Part shown: one piece after another, positions 27,144 through 36,122 of the stretch
Layout: every line of letters begins with the position of its first letter
Numbering within the stretch: position 1 is the first letter of the stretch
Assembly: GCA_934339135.1 (NCBI GenBank)
Contig: CAKRHP010000008.1
Coordinates: 62,001 to 126,000 of the forward strand
Source: an uncultured Lachnospiraceae bacterium
Lineage (GTDB): Bacteria > Bacillota > Clostridia > Lachnospirales > Lachnospiraceae
DNA: 64,000 nucleotides
Direction: 5' to 3'
The notes under the pieces: model-generated
What the model was told of the DNA's origin: nothing
Database searches by the model: none
What the model saw: the letters and a program-made list of their open reading frames with translations, nothing else
Program-made: the position numbers and the translations under genes

Positions 27144-27980
27144 GTGGCAAAATTGATCGATGGAAAAAAGATTTCCGGAGAAATTAAGGATGAATTAAAG
27201 GAAAAGGTGGCACAGCTTAAGGAAAAGGGTGTAGAGGTCACTCTCGCTGTGATCCAGGTGGGAAATGATCCTGCATCCACTGTTTATGTGGGCAATAAAA
27301 AGAAAGCATGTGCATATATCGGTATCAACTCTCTGGCATATGAGCTGCCGGAGGAGACAACTCAGGAGGAGCTTCTTAATCTGGTACGCCAGTTAAATGA
27401 CAGAAAGGATGTCAATGGCATTCTGGTACAGCTTCCACTGCCGGCACATATCGATGAGGATACTGTGATCCGTACCATCGCACCCGAGAAGGACGTGGAT
27501 GGTTTCCATCCCCAGAGCGTTGGTCTGTTAAGTATTGGACAGAAGGGCTTTGTGTCATGTACACCGGCCGGTATCATCCAGCTGTTAAAGAGATCCGGCA
27601 TTGAGATTGACGGGAAGGAATGTGTCGTAGTAGGCCGCAGCAATATCGTCGGAAAACCGATGGCAATGCTTCTGATCCGGGAAAACGGCACGGTAACCGT
27701 ATGTCATTCCCACACGAAGGATCTGAAGGAAGTGACCAGAAGGGCGGACATTCTGGTGGTAGCCATTGGAAAACGCCAGTTTATTACGGCAGATTATGTC
27801 AAAGAGGGTGCCACGGTCATTGACGTGGGAATGCACCGTAAAGAGGATGGCAAGCTCTGCGGTGACGTGGATTTTGATTCCGTGGAGCCGGTAGCAGGAG
27901 CGATCACACCGGTACCGGGCGGCGTTGGTCCGATGACCATTGCCATGCTGATGAACAATTGTGTTTCATCCGTAGAATAA
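27144..27980 (+). CDS. folD: Bifunctional methylenetetrahydrofolate dehydrogenase/cyclohydrolase
   Basis: The start is GTG at 27144. The 278 residues include the catalytic YVGNKKKACAYIGI region with the active-site lysine, GILVQLPLPAHID, the DVDGFHPQSVG motif, and the nucleotide-binding VVVGRSNIVGKPMAMLL, followed by PVPGGVGPMTIAML near the end. The enzyme interconverts 5,10-methylene-, methenyl- and 10-formyl-tetrahydrofolate for purine and methionine synthesis and, in acetogenic relatives, for C1 assimilation. It lies 27 bases after the kinase gene and 23 before rimO. Confidence 0.98.
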   Translation: MAKLIDGKKISGEIKDELKEKVAQLKEKGVEVTLAVIQVGNDPASTVYVGNKKKACAYIGINSLAYELPEETTQEELLNLVRQLNDRKDVNGILVQLPLPAHIDEDTVIRTIAPEKDVDGFHPQSVGLLSIGQKGFVSCTPAGIIQLLKRSGIEIDGKECVVVGRSNIVGKPMAMLLIRENGTVTVCHSHTKDLKEVTRRADILVVAIGKRQFITADYVKEGATVIDVGMHRKEDGKLCGDVDFDSVEPVAGAITPVPGGVGPMTIAMLMNNCVSSVE

Positions 27981-28003
27981 TGTACTAGAATGGAGAACAG
28001 AAC

Positions 28004-29356
28004 ATGAATATATTTTTTGTATCTCTTGGCTGTGACAAAAATCTGGTAGACAGTGAGATGATGATCACTTCTCTGCGCAAGGATGGCTTTGAGATCATTG
28101 ACCGGGAAGAGGATGCAGATATCATCGTGGTAAATACCTGCTGCTTCATCGGGGATGCCAAGGAGGAAAGCATTAACACGCTTCTGGAGATGGCCGCGTA
28201 CAAGGAGGATGGAACGTGCAAGCTTCTGGTAGCGGCAGGGTGCCTTGCACAGCGTTATCATCAGGAGATCCGGACAGAGATCCCGGAGGTGGATGTGATC
28301 ATTGGCACCATGGGTTATGAAGAAATGGGGCAGACTTTACGGAAAGCTCTGGAGCAGAAGGGCGTGGTGGAGAGTCTGAAAAGTATTGACTATCTGCCGA
28401 CACCTCTGACAGACCGGGATAATACATCCGGTGGCAGCTATGCGTATCTCAAGATCGCAGAGGGGTGTGACAAGTGCTGTACGTATTGCATCATTCCGAA
28501 GGTCCGGGGGCATTACCGCAGTGTGCCAATGGATAATCTGGTACAGCAGGCACGTCATCTTGCAGGGAACGGTGTGAGAGAGCTGATCCTGGTGGCACAG
28601 GAGACGACATTATACGGAACAGATCTGTATGGGAAGAAAAGTCTGCCACAGCTTCTGGAACGGTTATCTGAGGTGGAGGATATCCGATGGATCCGTATTT
28701 TGTACTGTTATCCGGAGGAGATCACCCGGGAGTTGATCGATGCTATCAAAAAGCTGCCAAAGGTGTGTCATTATCTGGATATTCCGATCCAGCACGGGGC
28801 GGATACGATCCTGAAAAAGATGGGCAGACGCACGGACCGGGCACAGCTGACGCAGATGGTACAGCATTTACGTCAGGAAATTCCGGACATTGCACTGAGA
28901 ACCACATTGATCACCGGATTCCCGGGGGAGACGCAGGAGGATTTTGAGGAGCTTCAGGACTTCGTGAAGGCAATGCGGTTTGACCGTCTTGGTGTATTTA
29001 CGTATTCCCAGGAGGAGGATACTCCGGCAGCAGAGATGGAGGATCAGATTCCGGAGGAGATCAAGGAGGAACGCCGTGACATGATCATGGCGATGCAGCA
29101 GGAGATTGCCTTCGAGAAAAATGAATCCCGCATCGGTCAGGAAATGGATGTGATGATCGAGGGATACCTTCCGGAGGATGATGTCTATGTGGGCAGAAGC
29201 TATATGGATGCCCCGGATGTAGATGGTTTTGTATTCTTATCCACGAGCTGGCATCTTGTGACCGGTGATTATGTCCGGGTGCAGATCGTACAGGCACAGG
29301 GCTACGATCTGATCGGAGAAGTAATAGAGGAGGACGACGATGAATTTACCAAATAA
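28004..29356 (+). CDS. rimO: Ribosomal protein S12 methylthiotransferase
   Basis: The 450-residue protein has the MTTase N-terminal domain (FFVSLGCDKNLVDSE, VNTCCFIGDAKEES, VAAGCLAQRY), the radical-SAM C-x3-C-x2-C in CDKCCTYCIIPKVRGHYRS, and a C-terminal TRAM domain. The KNLVDSE and KVRGHYRS signatures assign it to RimO rather than MiaB. It adds a methylthio group to an aspartate of ribosomal protein S12. Its last 17 bases overlap the start of pgsA, implying translational coupling. Confidence 0.97.
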   Translation: MNIFFVSLGCDKNLVDSEMMITSLRKDGFEIIDREEDADIIVVNTCCFIGDAKEESINTLLEMAAYKEDGTCKLLVAAGCLAQRYHQEIRTEIPEVDVIIGTMGYEEMGQTLRKALEQKGVVESLKSIDYLPTPLTDRDNTSGGSYAYLKIAEGCDKCCTYCIIPKVRGHYRSVPMDNLVQQARHLAGNGVRELILVAQETTLYGTDLYGKKSLPQLLERLSEVEDIRWIRILYCYPEEITRELIDAIKKLPKVCHYLDIPIQHGADTILKKMGRRTDRAQLTQMVQHLRQEIPDIALRTTLITGFPGETQEDFEELQDFVKAMRFDRLGVFTYSQEEDTPAAEMEDQIPEEIKEERRDMIMAMQQEIAFEKNESRIGQEMDVMIEGYLPEDDVYVGRSYMDAPDVDGFVFLSTSWHLVTGDYVRVQIVQAQGYDLIGEVIEEDDDEFTK

Positions 29357-29888
29357 GATTACGATGTTTCGTGTAGTACTGATTCCGTTTTTTGTATTTT
29401 TTATGCTTTCCGAGCATATTGCATATCACAATTATATTGCCGTGGCGATCTTTATTGTGGCAAGTCTGACGGATATGCTGGATGGCAAGATCGCCAGAAA
29501 ATATAATCTGGTTTCTAATTTCGGCAAGTTTATGGATCCTCTGGCAGACAAGCTTCTGGTAAGCTCCGCCATGATCTGCTTTGTGGCACTTCCGTCCAAT
29601 CCTATGCCGGCATGGGTCGTGATCGTGATCATTGCCCGTGAGTTTATCATCAGCGGCTTCCGTCTGGTGGCTTCCGATGCGGGAGTTGTGATCGCCGCCA
29701 GCTATTGGGGCAAGATCAAAACCGTGACACAGATGATCATGTCCATCCTTCTGATCGTTAATTTTGATGGATATATTATAAACATCGTTGAATATGTATT
29801 TATCTATGCAGCATTGATCCTGACCGTCATTTCTCTGGTAGACTATATGGTCAAAAACTGGAGCGTTATGCGGGACGGAAACATGTGA
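29340..29888 (+). CDS. pgsA: CDP-diacylglycerol-glycerol-3-phosphate 3-phosphatidyltransferase
   Basis: The 182-residue membrane protein contains the CDP-alcohol phosphotransferase signature D-x2-D-G-x2-A-R-x8-G-x3-D-x3-D, seen as DMLDGKIARKYN followed by FGKFMDPLADK. About five hydrophobic segments span the rest. The enzyme makes phosphatidylglycerol phosphate, the precursor of the main anionic lipids. In B. subtilis-type genomes pgsA sits near rimO-like and competence genes, and the overlap with rimO here supports a shared message. Confidence 0.95.
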   Translation: MNLPNKITMFRVVLIPFFVFFMLSEHIAYHNYIAVAIFIVASLTDMLDGKIARKYNLVSNFGKFMDPLADKLLVSSAMICFVALPSNPMPAWVVIVIIAREFIISGFRLVASDAGVVIAASYWGKIKTVTQMIMSILLIVNFDGYIINIVEYVFIYAALILTVISLVDYMVKNWSVMRDGNM

Positions 29889-29906
29889 TATACCGAGCCA
29901 TAAGAG

Positions 29907-29940
29907 CATAGCCTGCTGTGCCTGCACAGAGCGGGCTGTG
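29907..29940. other. GC-rich hairpin after pgsA
   Basis: CATAGCC (29907-29913) pairs with GGCTGTG (29934-29940), with inner GC/GC and TGTG/CACA pairs around CCTG. No T-run follows on the plus strand. It may slow transcription or protect the pgsA message. Confidence 0.45.
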
Positions 29941-29986
29941 GTATTATCACATGAATAATAGGATATACAGATCAAAGGAAAACGAT

Positions 29987-31228
29987 ATGAGTAAAATAAT
30001 AATCATTGGCGGCGGTGCCGCCGGTATGATGGCCTCCATTGCAGCGGCGGATCAGGGACATCAGGTGACCCTTCTGGAAAAAAACGAAAAGCTGGGCAAA
30101 AAAGTATTTATCACAGGTAAGGGAAGATGTAATATCACCAATGATAGTGATGTGGAAAATCTGCTGCAGCATACGATCCGCAATCCCCGGTTCCTGTACA
30201 GTGCATTTTATACCTTCGACAGCAGCCGGATGATGGAGTTTCTGGAAAGCGAGGGCTTACGGATCAAGACGGAACGGGGGAACAGGGTATTTCCCCAGTC
30301 CGATCATTCCTCTGACGTGATCAGAACGCTGGAAAAGGCAATGAAGAGACGGGGCGTTACGATTCGCCTTCATACCAGAGTGCTGGAAATCCTGGTACAG
30401 GATGGACGGTGCAGCGGCGTCGTTAGCCAGAAAACAGAAGGAGGCACGAAGGAGACGATTCTTGCGGATGCTGTGATCGCTGCGACGGGGGGAGTTTCGT
30501 ATCCTTCTACGGGTTCTACGGGAGATGGGCTTCGCTTTGCAAAGGAGCTTGGCCATCGGATCGTGGATGTGATGCCGTCACTGGTTCCCTTTGAGATCCG
30601 GGAGGATTTTTGCCAGAGGATGCAGGGGTTATCCCTGAAAAACGTATCCCTGAAAATGCTCAAAGGCAAGAAGGTTCTTTACGAAGAACTGGGAGAAATG
30701 CTCTTTACGCATTTTGGGATCAGCGGTCCGCTGGTACTGACTGCCAGCTGTCATTTTACAAAGCCTGAGGATGATATCCGGATCGCACTGGATCTAAAGC
30801 CTGCCTTGTCAGAAAAGCAGCTGGATGAACGGATCCTGCGGGACTTTTCCCTCAATAAAAACAGCTATTTCAAAAACAGCCTCGGAAAGCTCCTTCCATC
30901 GAAGATGATACCGGTGATCGTGGAGCTGTCAGGGATTGAACCGGAGAAGCCGGTCAATGAAGTGACAAAGGAGGAACGGCGGAATCTCGTGGCGTTACTG
31001 AAACATCTGGAAATGCATGTTTCGGGACTCCGGGGCTTCAATGAAGCCATTATCACAAGAGGCGGTATCAATGTGAAGGATATTGATCCGGGAACCATGG
31101 AGTCCAAAAAGGTTCCGGGACTCTATTTTGCAGGGGAGGTTCTTGATCTGGATGCCGTGACGGGAGGGTACAATCTGCAGATCGCCTGGTCTACCGGATA
31201 TCTGGCAGGGCTGTCGGCAGGACAATAA
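29987..31228 (+). CDS. HI0933/BaiN-family NAD(P)/FAD-dependent oxidoreductase
   Basis: Start ATG 29987 behind AAAGGAAA is preferred over an upstream in-frame codon that would add a non-conserved leader across the hairpin. The 413 residues begin with the dinucleotide-binding IIIGGGAAGMMASIAA, then LEKNEKLGKKVFITGKGRCN, the family hallmark. Later motifs are AVIAATGGVSYPSTGSTGDG, THFGISGPLVL and AITRGGI... with GLYFAGEVLDLDAVTGGYN at the C-terminus. The HI0933 family has mostly unknown substrates; BaiN members reduce bile-acid intermediates, but sequence alone does not show that here. cmk follows at 22 bases. Confidence 0.9.
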   Translation: MSKIIIIGGGAAGMMASIAAADQGHQVTLLEKNEKLGKKVFITGKGRCNITNDSDVENLLQHTIRNPRFLYSAFYTFDSSRMMEFLESEGLRIKTERGNRVFPQSDHSSDVIRTLEKAMKRRGVTIRLHTRVLEILVQDGRCSGVVSQKTEGGTKETILADAVIAATGGVSYPSTGSTGDGLRFAKELGHRIVDVMPSLVPFEIREDFCQRMQGLSLKNVSLKMLKGKKVLYEELGEMLFTHFGISGPLVLTASCHFTKPEDDIRIALDLKPALSEKQLDERILRDFSLNKNSYFKNSLGKLLPSKMIPVIVELSGIEPEKPVNEVTKEERRNLVALLKHLEMHVSGLRGFNEAIITRGGINVKDIDPGTMESKKVPGLYFAGEVLDLDAVTGGYNLQIAWSTGYLAGLSAGQ

Positions 31229-31250
31229 TAAAAGAAATGAGGAAAAGATT

Positions 31251-31916
31251 ATGAAAAGTATTGCAATTGACGGACCGGCAGGTGCCGGAAAAAGCACGAT
31301 CGCCAGAAAAGTGGCAGAAAAATTATCATTTATTTATGTGGATACCGGAGCAATGTACCGCTCTATGGCACTGTATTTTCTACGGAACGGTATTTCCTCC
31401 GAGGAGGAAGAAAAGATTGCCGCAGCCTGCCCGGATATTGATGTATCCATCAGTTATCAGGACGGCGAGCAGCAGGTGATCCTGAACGGAGAAAATGTCA
31501 ACGGACTGATCCGTACCGAGCAGGTCAGTATGATGACATCCAATACCTCCAAATATCCGGTAGTCCGGGAGAAGCTTCTGAGCCTCCAGCGCGGTCTGGC
31601 AGAAAAGGAGAATGTGATCATGGATGGCAGGGATATTGGAACGTGCGTTCTTCCGGGAGCGGATGTGAAGATCTATCTGACCGCCAGTGCACAGGAACGT
31701 GCCCGCCGCAGATACAAGGAGCAGACGGAAAGAGGCGTTGTCTGTGATATTAAGGAGATCGAGAGAGACATCATTGCCAGAGACGAGCAGGATATGAACC
31801 GTGAGGTGGCTCCGCTTCGCCAGGCAGAGGATGCGGTTCTGGTGGATTCCTCCGATATGGACATAGATCAGGTTGTGGATGAGATTATTCGTATATATCA
31901 GGAGAAGACAAAATGA
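31251..31916 (+). CDS. cmk: Cytidylate kinase
   Basis: The 221-residue length is typical. The P-loop is GPAGAGKSTIARK at the N-terminus, then YVDTGAMYRSMALY, DGRDIGTCVLPGADVKIYL for CMP binding, and the lid helix with conserved arginines (SAQERARRRYKE). It phosphorylates CMP and dCMP. The stop overlaps the ATG of ispH (ATGA). The order cmk-ispH-rpsA is a classic clostridial cluster. Confidence 0.97.
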   Translation: MKSIAIDGPAGAGKSTIARKVAEKLSFIYVDTGAMYRSMALYFLRNGISSEEEEKIAAACPDIDVSISYQDGEQQVILNGENVNGLIRTEQVSMMTSNTSKYPVVREKLLSLQRGLAEKENVIMDGRDIGTCVLPGADVKIYLTASAQERARRRYKEQTERGVVCDIKEIERDIIARDEQDMNREVAPLRQAEDAVLVDSSDMDIDQVVDEIIRIYQEKTK

Positions 31917-32761
31917 ATGTAACAGTAGCAAAAAGTGCAGGCTTCTGCTTTGGTGTAAAGCGTGCTGTTGATACCGTGTATCAGGAGATTGAAAAGGGAG
32001 AAAAGGTTTTTACCTTAGGTCCGATCATTCACAATGAGCAGGTGGTGCAGGAGCTGGAGGAGAAAGGCGTTCAGGTTATTAATTCGATTGAAGAACTTGC
32101 CGATATAAAGGACGGAACAGTTGTGATCCGTTCCCACGGGGTATCCGAACAGGTTATCCGGCAGTTGGAGAAGTATGATATAAAGATCGTCGATGCGACG
32201 TGTCCTTTTGTAAGCAAGATACACCGCATCGTACAGGAAAAGTACCGGGAAGGTTTCCAGATCGTGATTATCGGCAACAGGACACACCCGGAGGTGGAGG
32301 GCATCAACGGGTGGTGTGAAAACAGTGCTGTTGTTCTCGAAACGGTTTCCGAAGCGGAAAGTTTTCGCCCGGATCCACAAAAAAAGCTGTGTATTGTATC
32401 ACAAACGACTTTTAATTACAAGAAATTTAAAGATATGGTTGATATTTTTGGAAAAAAGAGTTATGATATACTTGTTATGAATACAATTTGCAACGCTACC
32501 GAAGAGCGTCAGACTGAAGCAGGTACTATTGCAAGGCAATCCGACGCGATGTTGGTGATAGGTGGAAAACACAGCTCGAACACCCAAAAGCTGTATGAAA
32601 TCTGCAGCAAAGAGTGTCCGAACACATATTTTATACAGACACTTGACGACCTGAATTTGGAACTATTTCAATCTTTTCGTAGCGTGGGTATTACTGCCGG
32701 GGCATCAACCCCAAACAATATTATTAAGGAGGTTCAAACGTATGTCAGACATGAACAATGA
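31913..32761 (+). CDS. ispH: 4-hydroxy-3-methylbut-2-enyl diphosphate reductase
   Basis: The 282-residue enzyme of the non-mevalonate isoprenoid pathway has its three [4Fe-4S] cysteines: C12 in SAGFCFGVKRAVD, one in VDATCPFVSKIH, and one in MNTICNATEERQ. The conserved histidines in IIHNEQVV, RSHGV and GNRTHPEVEG are also present. It makes IPP and DMAPP from HMBPP. The last 20 bases overlap the start of the S1-protein gene in another frame; in some clostridia the two are fused into one polypeptide, and the arrangement here looks like an unfused neighbour. Confidence 0.97.
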   Translation: MNVTVAKSAGFCFGVKRAVDTVYQEIEKGEKVFTLGPIIHNEQVVQELEEKGVQVINSIEELADIKDGTVVIRSHGVSEQVIRQLEKYDIKIVDATCPFVSKIHRIVQEKYREGFQIVIIGNRTHPEVEGINGWCENSAVVLETVSEAESFRPDPQKKLCIVSQTTFNYKKFKDMVDIFGKKSYDILVMNTICNATEERQTEAGTIARQSDAMLVIGGKHSSNTQKLYEICSKECPNTYFIQTLDDLNLELFQSFRSVGITAGASTPNNIIKEVQTYVRHEQ

Positions 32762-33848
32762 CTTTGAACAGATGTTAGAAGCATCATTAGTAACAATCCA
32801 CAATGGAGAGATTGTAGAAGGGACAGTTATCGATGTAAAGGAAGACGAGATTGTCCTGAACATTGGCTACAAGGCTGATGGTATCATCACACGTAACGAG
32901 TACAGCAATCAGTCAGGAATCGACCTGAGAGATGTTGTAAAAGTTGACGATGTAATGAAGGCAAAGGTTCTTAAGGTAAACGACGGAGAGGGTCAGGTAT
33001 TACTGACATATAAGCGTCTTGCAATGGAGAAGAGCAATGAGCGTATTCGTGAAGCTTTTGAGAATAAAGAGGTATTAAAGGCACCTGTAACTGCTGTATT
33101 ATCCGGCGGTTTGAGTGTTGTAGTAGATGAGACCAAGATCTTCATTCCTGCAAGCCTTGTATCAGATTCTTATGAGAAGGATCTTTCCAAGTACAACGGA
33201 CAGGAGATTGAATTTGTTGTTACAGAGTTCAATCCAAAGAAGAGAAGAATCATCGGTGATAGAAAGCAGCTTCTGGTTGCTGAGAAGGCAAAACTGAAAG
33301 AGGAGCTTTTCGCAAGAATCCATGTTGGTGATGTTGTAGAGGGTACCGTAAAGAACCTTACAGACTTTGGTGCATTCATTGATTTAGGTGGTGCAGACGG
33401 TCTTCTTCATATCTCTGAGATGTCCTGGGGACGTGTTGAGAATCCACGCAAGGTATTCAAGGTTGGTGATGTGACAAAGGTACTCATCAAGGATATCAAG
33501 GAGGATAAGATCGCACTGAGCCTGAAGTTCGAGGATCAGAATCCTTGGCTGAATGCAGATGGTAAGTACAATGTTGGTGCCATCGTTAAGGGTAAGGTTG
33601 CCAGAATGGCAGACTTCGGTGCATTCGTAGAGCTTGAGCCGGGTGTTGATGCACTTCTTCATGTTTCCCAGATTTCCAAGGAGCATGTTGACAAGCCGTC
33701 TGATGTATTATCTGTAGGCCAGGAGATCGAGGCAAAGGTTGTTGATTTCAACAATGAGGATCACAAGATCAGCCTGAGCATGAAGGCTCTGTTAAATGAC
33801 AATGCTTCTGAGGACGAGGAGGCAGCTGTTGATACAGACGCTGAGTAA
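32742..33848 (+). CDS. rpsA: S1-domain RNA-binding protein (ribosomal protein S1-like)
   Basis: The 368 residues contain four S1 domains: about 18-88 (IVEGTVIDVKEDEIVLNIGY), 100-170 (the least conserved), 188-258 (VVEGTVKNLTDFGAFIDLGG) and 273-345 (IVKGKVARMADFGAFVELEP). The acidic tail (DNASEDEEAAVDTDAE) is short. E. coli S1 has six domains; Firmicute versions are four-domain proteins that may not be stable ribosome components. AAGGAGG sits 9 bases before the ATG inside ispH. A strong terminator follows. Confidence 0.93.
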   Translation: MSDMNNDFEQMLEASLVTIHNGEIVEGTVIDVKEDEIVLNIGYKADGIITRNEYSNQSGIDLRDVVKVDDVMKAKVLKVNDGEGQVLLTYKRLAMEKSNERIREAFENKEVLKAPVTAVLSGGLSVVVDETKIFIPASLVSDSYEKDLSKYNGQEIEFVVTEFNPKKRRIIGDRKQLLVAEKAKLKEELFARIHVGDVVEGTVKNLTDFGAFIDLGGADGLLHISEMSWGRVENPRKVFKVGDVTKVLIKDIKEDKIALSLKFEDQNPWLNADGKYNVGAIVKGKVARMADFGAFVELEPGVDALLHVSQISKEHVDKPSDVLSVGQEIEAKVVDFNNEDHKISLSMKALLNDNASEDEEAAVDTDAE

Positions 33849-33865
33849 TTAGAGTGAAATGTTCT

Positions 33866-33904
33866 TTCGCCAACTCATCATGGTGTGGGTTGGCGAATTT
33901 TTTT
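33866..33904 (+). terminator. Intrinsic terminator after rpsA
   Basis: TTCGCCAAC (33866-33874) pairs with GTTGGCGAA (33889-33897), followed by TTTTTTT. It ends the long housekeeping unit. Confidence 0.92.
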
Positions 33905-33929
33905 CCGATCAGGAAAGAAGATTTACTGT

Positions 33930-33938
33930 TGGTATAAT
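33930..33938 (+). promoter_or_regulatory. Extended -10 promoter of cheR
   Basis: TGGTATAAT (33930-33938) is the extended TGn-TATAAT form; the -35 region is poor, as such promoters tolerate. It lies 48 bases before the start codon. Confidence 0.55.
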
Positions 33939-33985
33939 GTATAGGATTTGAGGTTACAGGTTATGGGAAAGGTGTGGTGATAACT

Positions 33986-34759
33986 ATGGGCGATTATGAA
34001 GTTTTCAAATCGAAGATCTTCCAGATGACAAAAATTGATCTGAGCTGTTACAAGGAACGTCAGATGAAACGAAGGATTGATGCTTTGATCACCAAGAGAG
34101 GAATCACATCATATGAGGCGTATGTGAATGCTTTGAGAACGGATGCGGAGCTTATGGAGGAGTTTGTGACGTATCTGACGATCAATGTATCGGAGTTCTA
34201 TCGCAATCCGGAGCAGTGGAAGGTGCTGGAAAATGAGATATTTCCATATTTGTTTGAACGGTTTGGCAATACATTAAAGATATGGAGTGCTGCCTGTTCT
34301 ACCGGGGATGAACCCTATACATTGGTGATGCTTCTTGCAAAATTTATCCCATTAAGCAGGATCAAGATCATTGCGACCGACCTGGATAAACAGGTTCTGG
34401 AGAAAGCACAGATCGGACTTTACGATGAAAAGAGCCTGAAGGGACTGCCGAAGGAGTTTGTACAGAAGTATTTTACGAAGATTGGCAGCAGCTATCAGAT
34501 CCATGATGAGGTGAAACGCTGTGTGCAGTTTAAGCAGCATAATCTGCTGAAGGATCCATATCCATCACAGTGTGATCTGATCGTATGCCGCAATGTCATG
34601 ATCTATTTTACAGAGGAAGCCAAGAAGGGGATGTATCATCGGTTTAATGATGCCCTCAAAAAGGATGGGATGCTGTTTGTAGGAAGCACGGAGCAGATCA
34701 TTGCACCGGCTGATTATGGATTTACGACATACCGTTCCTTCTTCTATAAAAAGGACTGA
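33986..34759 (+). CDS. cheR: CheR-type protein-glutamate O-methyltransferase
   Basis: I take the ATG at 33986, four bases after a GGTGAT anti-16S match, giving 257 residues. The N-terminal helical domain (YKERQMKRRIDALITKRG) precedes a SAM-binding fold with VSEFYRNPEQW, IWSAACSTGDEPYTLVMLL, IIATDLDKQVLEKA and the catalytic-region CDLIVCRNVMIYF. CheR methylates chemoreceptor glutamates. No other chemotaxis gene adjoins; it is flanked by its own promoter and a terminator, so it is a single-gene unit. It may serve receptors encoded elsewhere. Confidence 0.92.
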   Translation: MGDYEVFKSKIFQMTKIDLSCYKERQMKRRIDALITKRGITSYEAYVNALRTDAELMEEFVTYLTINVSEFYRNPEQWKVLENEIFPYLFERFGNTLKIWSAACSTGDEPYTLVMLLAKFIPLSRIKIIATDLDKQVLEKAQIGLYDEKSLKGLPKEFVQKYFTKIGSSYQIHDEVKRCVQFKQHNLLKDPYPSQCDLIVCRNVMIYFTEEAKKGMYHRFNDALKKDGMLFVGSTEQIIAPADYGFTTYRSFFYKKD

Positions 34760-34800
34760 TATGAGCGTTTTCCTTTGGAAATCATTATTTCAATTATTCA

Positions 34801-34841
34801 AAAGACAGTTTTCTGAGAGGGTTCGGAAGCTGTCTTTTTTG
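34801..34841 (+). terminator. Intrinsic terminator after cheR
   Basis: AAAGACAG (34801-34808) pairs with CTGTCTTT (34830-34837), extended inward by TTTC/GGAA-type pairs, and followed by TTT. Confidence 0.88.
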
Positions 34842-34910
34842 TGTTAGAATTTTTTTCAGTATCTGTTCTTATTGTGTATTAACATTCACATAGCCGGTGA
34901 GGATGAATTC

Positions 34911-34939
34911 TTGCACTATGGATGAAATTCGGGTATAAT
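34911..34939 (+). promoter_or_regulatory. Promoter of the plsX-acpP-rnc-smc-ftsY unit
   Basis: TTGCAC (34911-34916), a 17-base spacer and TATAAT (34934-34939). No clear FapR-type operator is seen around it. Confidence 0.75.
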
Positions 34940-34950
34940 GTATTTTGTAT

Positions 34951-34986
34951 GCTTATGCACAGTAGCCCTTTCAGGCTGATATAAGC
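34951..34986 (+). other. 5' leader hairpin of the plsX message
   Basis: GCTTAT (34951-34956) pairs with ATAAGC (34981-34986) and AGCC (34964-34967) with GGCT (34974-34977). It starts a few bases after the expected transcription start, so it may protect the 5' end. Confidence 0.45.
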
Positions 34987-35027
34987 AAAAGATATGATCA
35001 GGAGAAGCAGGAAAGGTTGGATCGATT

Positions 35028-36035
35028 ATGGACGAAAAGATAAGAATTGTAGTAGATGCCATGGGTGGAGATAATGCTCCGGAGGCACCGGTTCACGGTG
35101 CGGTTGATGCACTGGCAGAGAATGACAAGATAGAGATTACACTGGTGGGGCGTACTTCGGACATTGAAGCAGAGTTAGCGAAGTACAGCTACGATAAGGA
35201 CAGAGTTCATATTGTCCATGCAGAGGATGTCATTGGTTTCGATGAGCCGCCGGTAGAGGCAATCCGCAAAAAGAAGGATTCCTCTATTGTGGTAGGTATG
35301 AAGCTTGTGAAAAAGGGAGAGGCAGACGCCTTTGTATCCGCAGGAAGCACCGGTGCGATCCTGGTAGGAGGCCAGCTTGTGGTGGGCAGGATCCGCGGCG
35401 TAGAGAGAGCTCCTCTGGCACCGTTGATCCCCACGACAGAGGGCGTTTCTCTTTTGATCGATTGTGGTGCCAATGTAGATGCCAGAGCTTCTCATCTGGT
35501 ACAGTTTGCAAAGATGGGGTCTATCTATATGGAGAATATCGTTGGGATCAAGAATCCCCGCGTAGCCATTGTAAATATTGGAGCTGAGGAAGAAAAAGGG
35601 AATGCTCTTGTGAAAGAGACATATCCTTTATTAAAAGAATGTGAGGATATCAATTTTATCGGAAGTATTGAGGCGAGAGACATTCCGAAGGGTGCGGCGG
35701 ATGTTATTGTCTGTGAAGCCTTTGTGGGAAATGTGATCCTGAAGCTGTATGAGGGACTTGGTTCTGCATTGCTGCATAAGGTAAAGGAGGGACTCATGAG
35801 TTCTCTTCGCAGTAAGATCGGTGCTCTTCTGATCAAGCCGGCACTGAAGAAGACAATGAAAGATTTTGATGCTTCTGAGCATGGCGGAGCGCCTCTTCTG
35901 GGACTGAAAGGTCTTGTGGTAAAGGCACATGGAAGCTCCAGTGAGGCAGAGATCAAGACAGCGATCCTTCAGTGCATTTCCTTCAGTGAAGAGGGGATTA
36001 ATGACCGGATCAGGGAAAATCTTAAATTAGATTAA
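35028..36035 (+). CDS. plsX: Phosphate acyltransferase
   Basis: The 335 residues are typical. The N-terminus has VVDAMGGDNAPEAPVHGAVDA, followed by SAGSTGAILVGGQLVVGRI, LIDCGANVDAR, NIGAEEEKGN and CEAFVGNVILKLYEGLG. PlsX converts acyl-ACP to acyl-phosphate, the donor for PlsY in phospholipid synthesis. It is the first gene behind a strong promoter, and an ACP gene follows, the usual arrangement. Confidence 0.98.
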   Translation: MDEKIRIVVDAMGGDNAPEAPVHGAVDALAENDKIEITLVGRTSDIEAELAKYSYDKDRVHIVHAEDVIGFDEPPVEAIRKKKDSSIVVGMKLVKKGEADAFVSAGSTGAILVGGQLVVGRIRGVERAPLAPLIPTTEGVSLLIDCGANVDARASHLVQFAKMGSIYMENIVGIKNPRVAIVNIGAEEEKGNALVKETYPLLKECEDINFIGSIEARDIPKGAADVIVCEAFVGNVILKLYEGLGSALLHKVKEGLMSSLRSKIGALLIKPALKKTMKDFDASEHGGAPLLGLKGLVVKAHGSSSEAEIKTAILQCISFSEEGINDRIRENLKLD

Positions 36036-36122
36036 TAATCATATGATCCGGTGGTTATATCAGGACAACAGACAGGAGATCATCGGATACTTTCCATAAA
36101 CTTAGATGAGATGGTGATGAAT

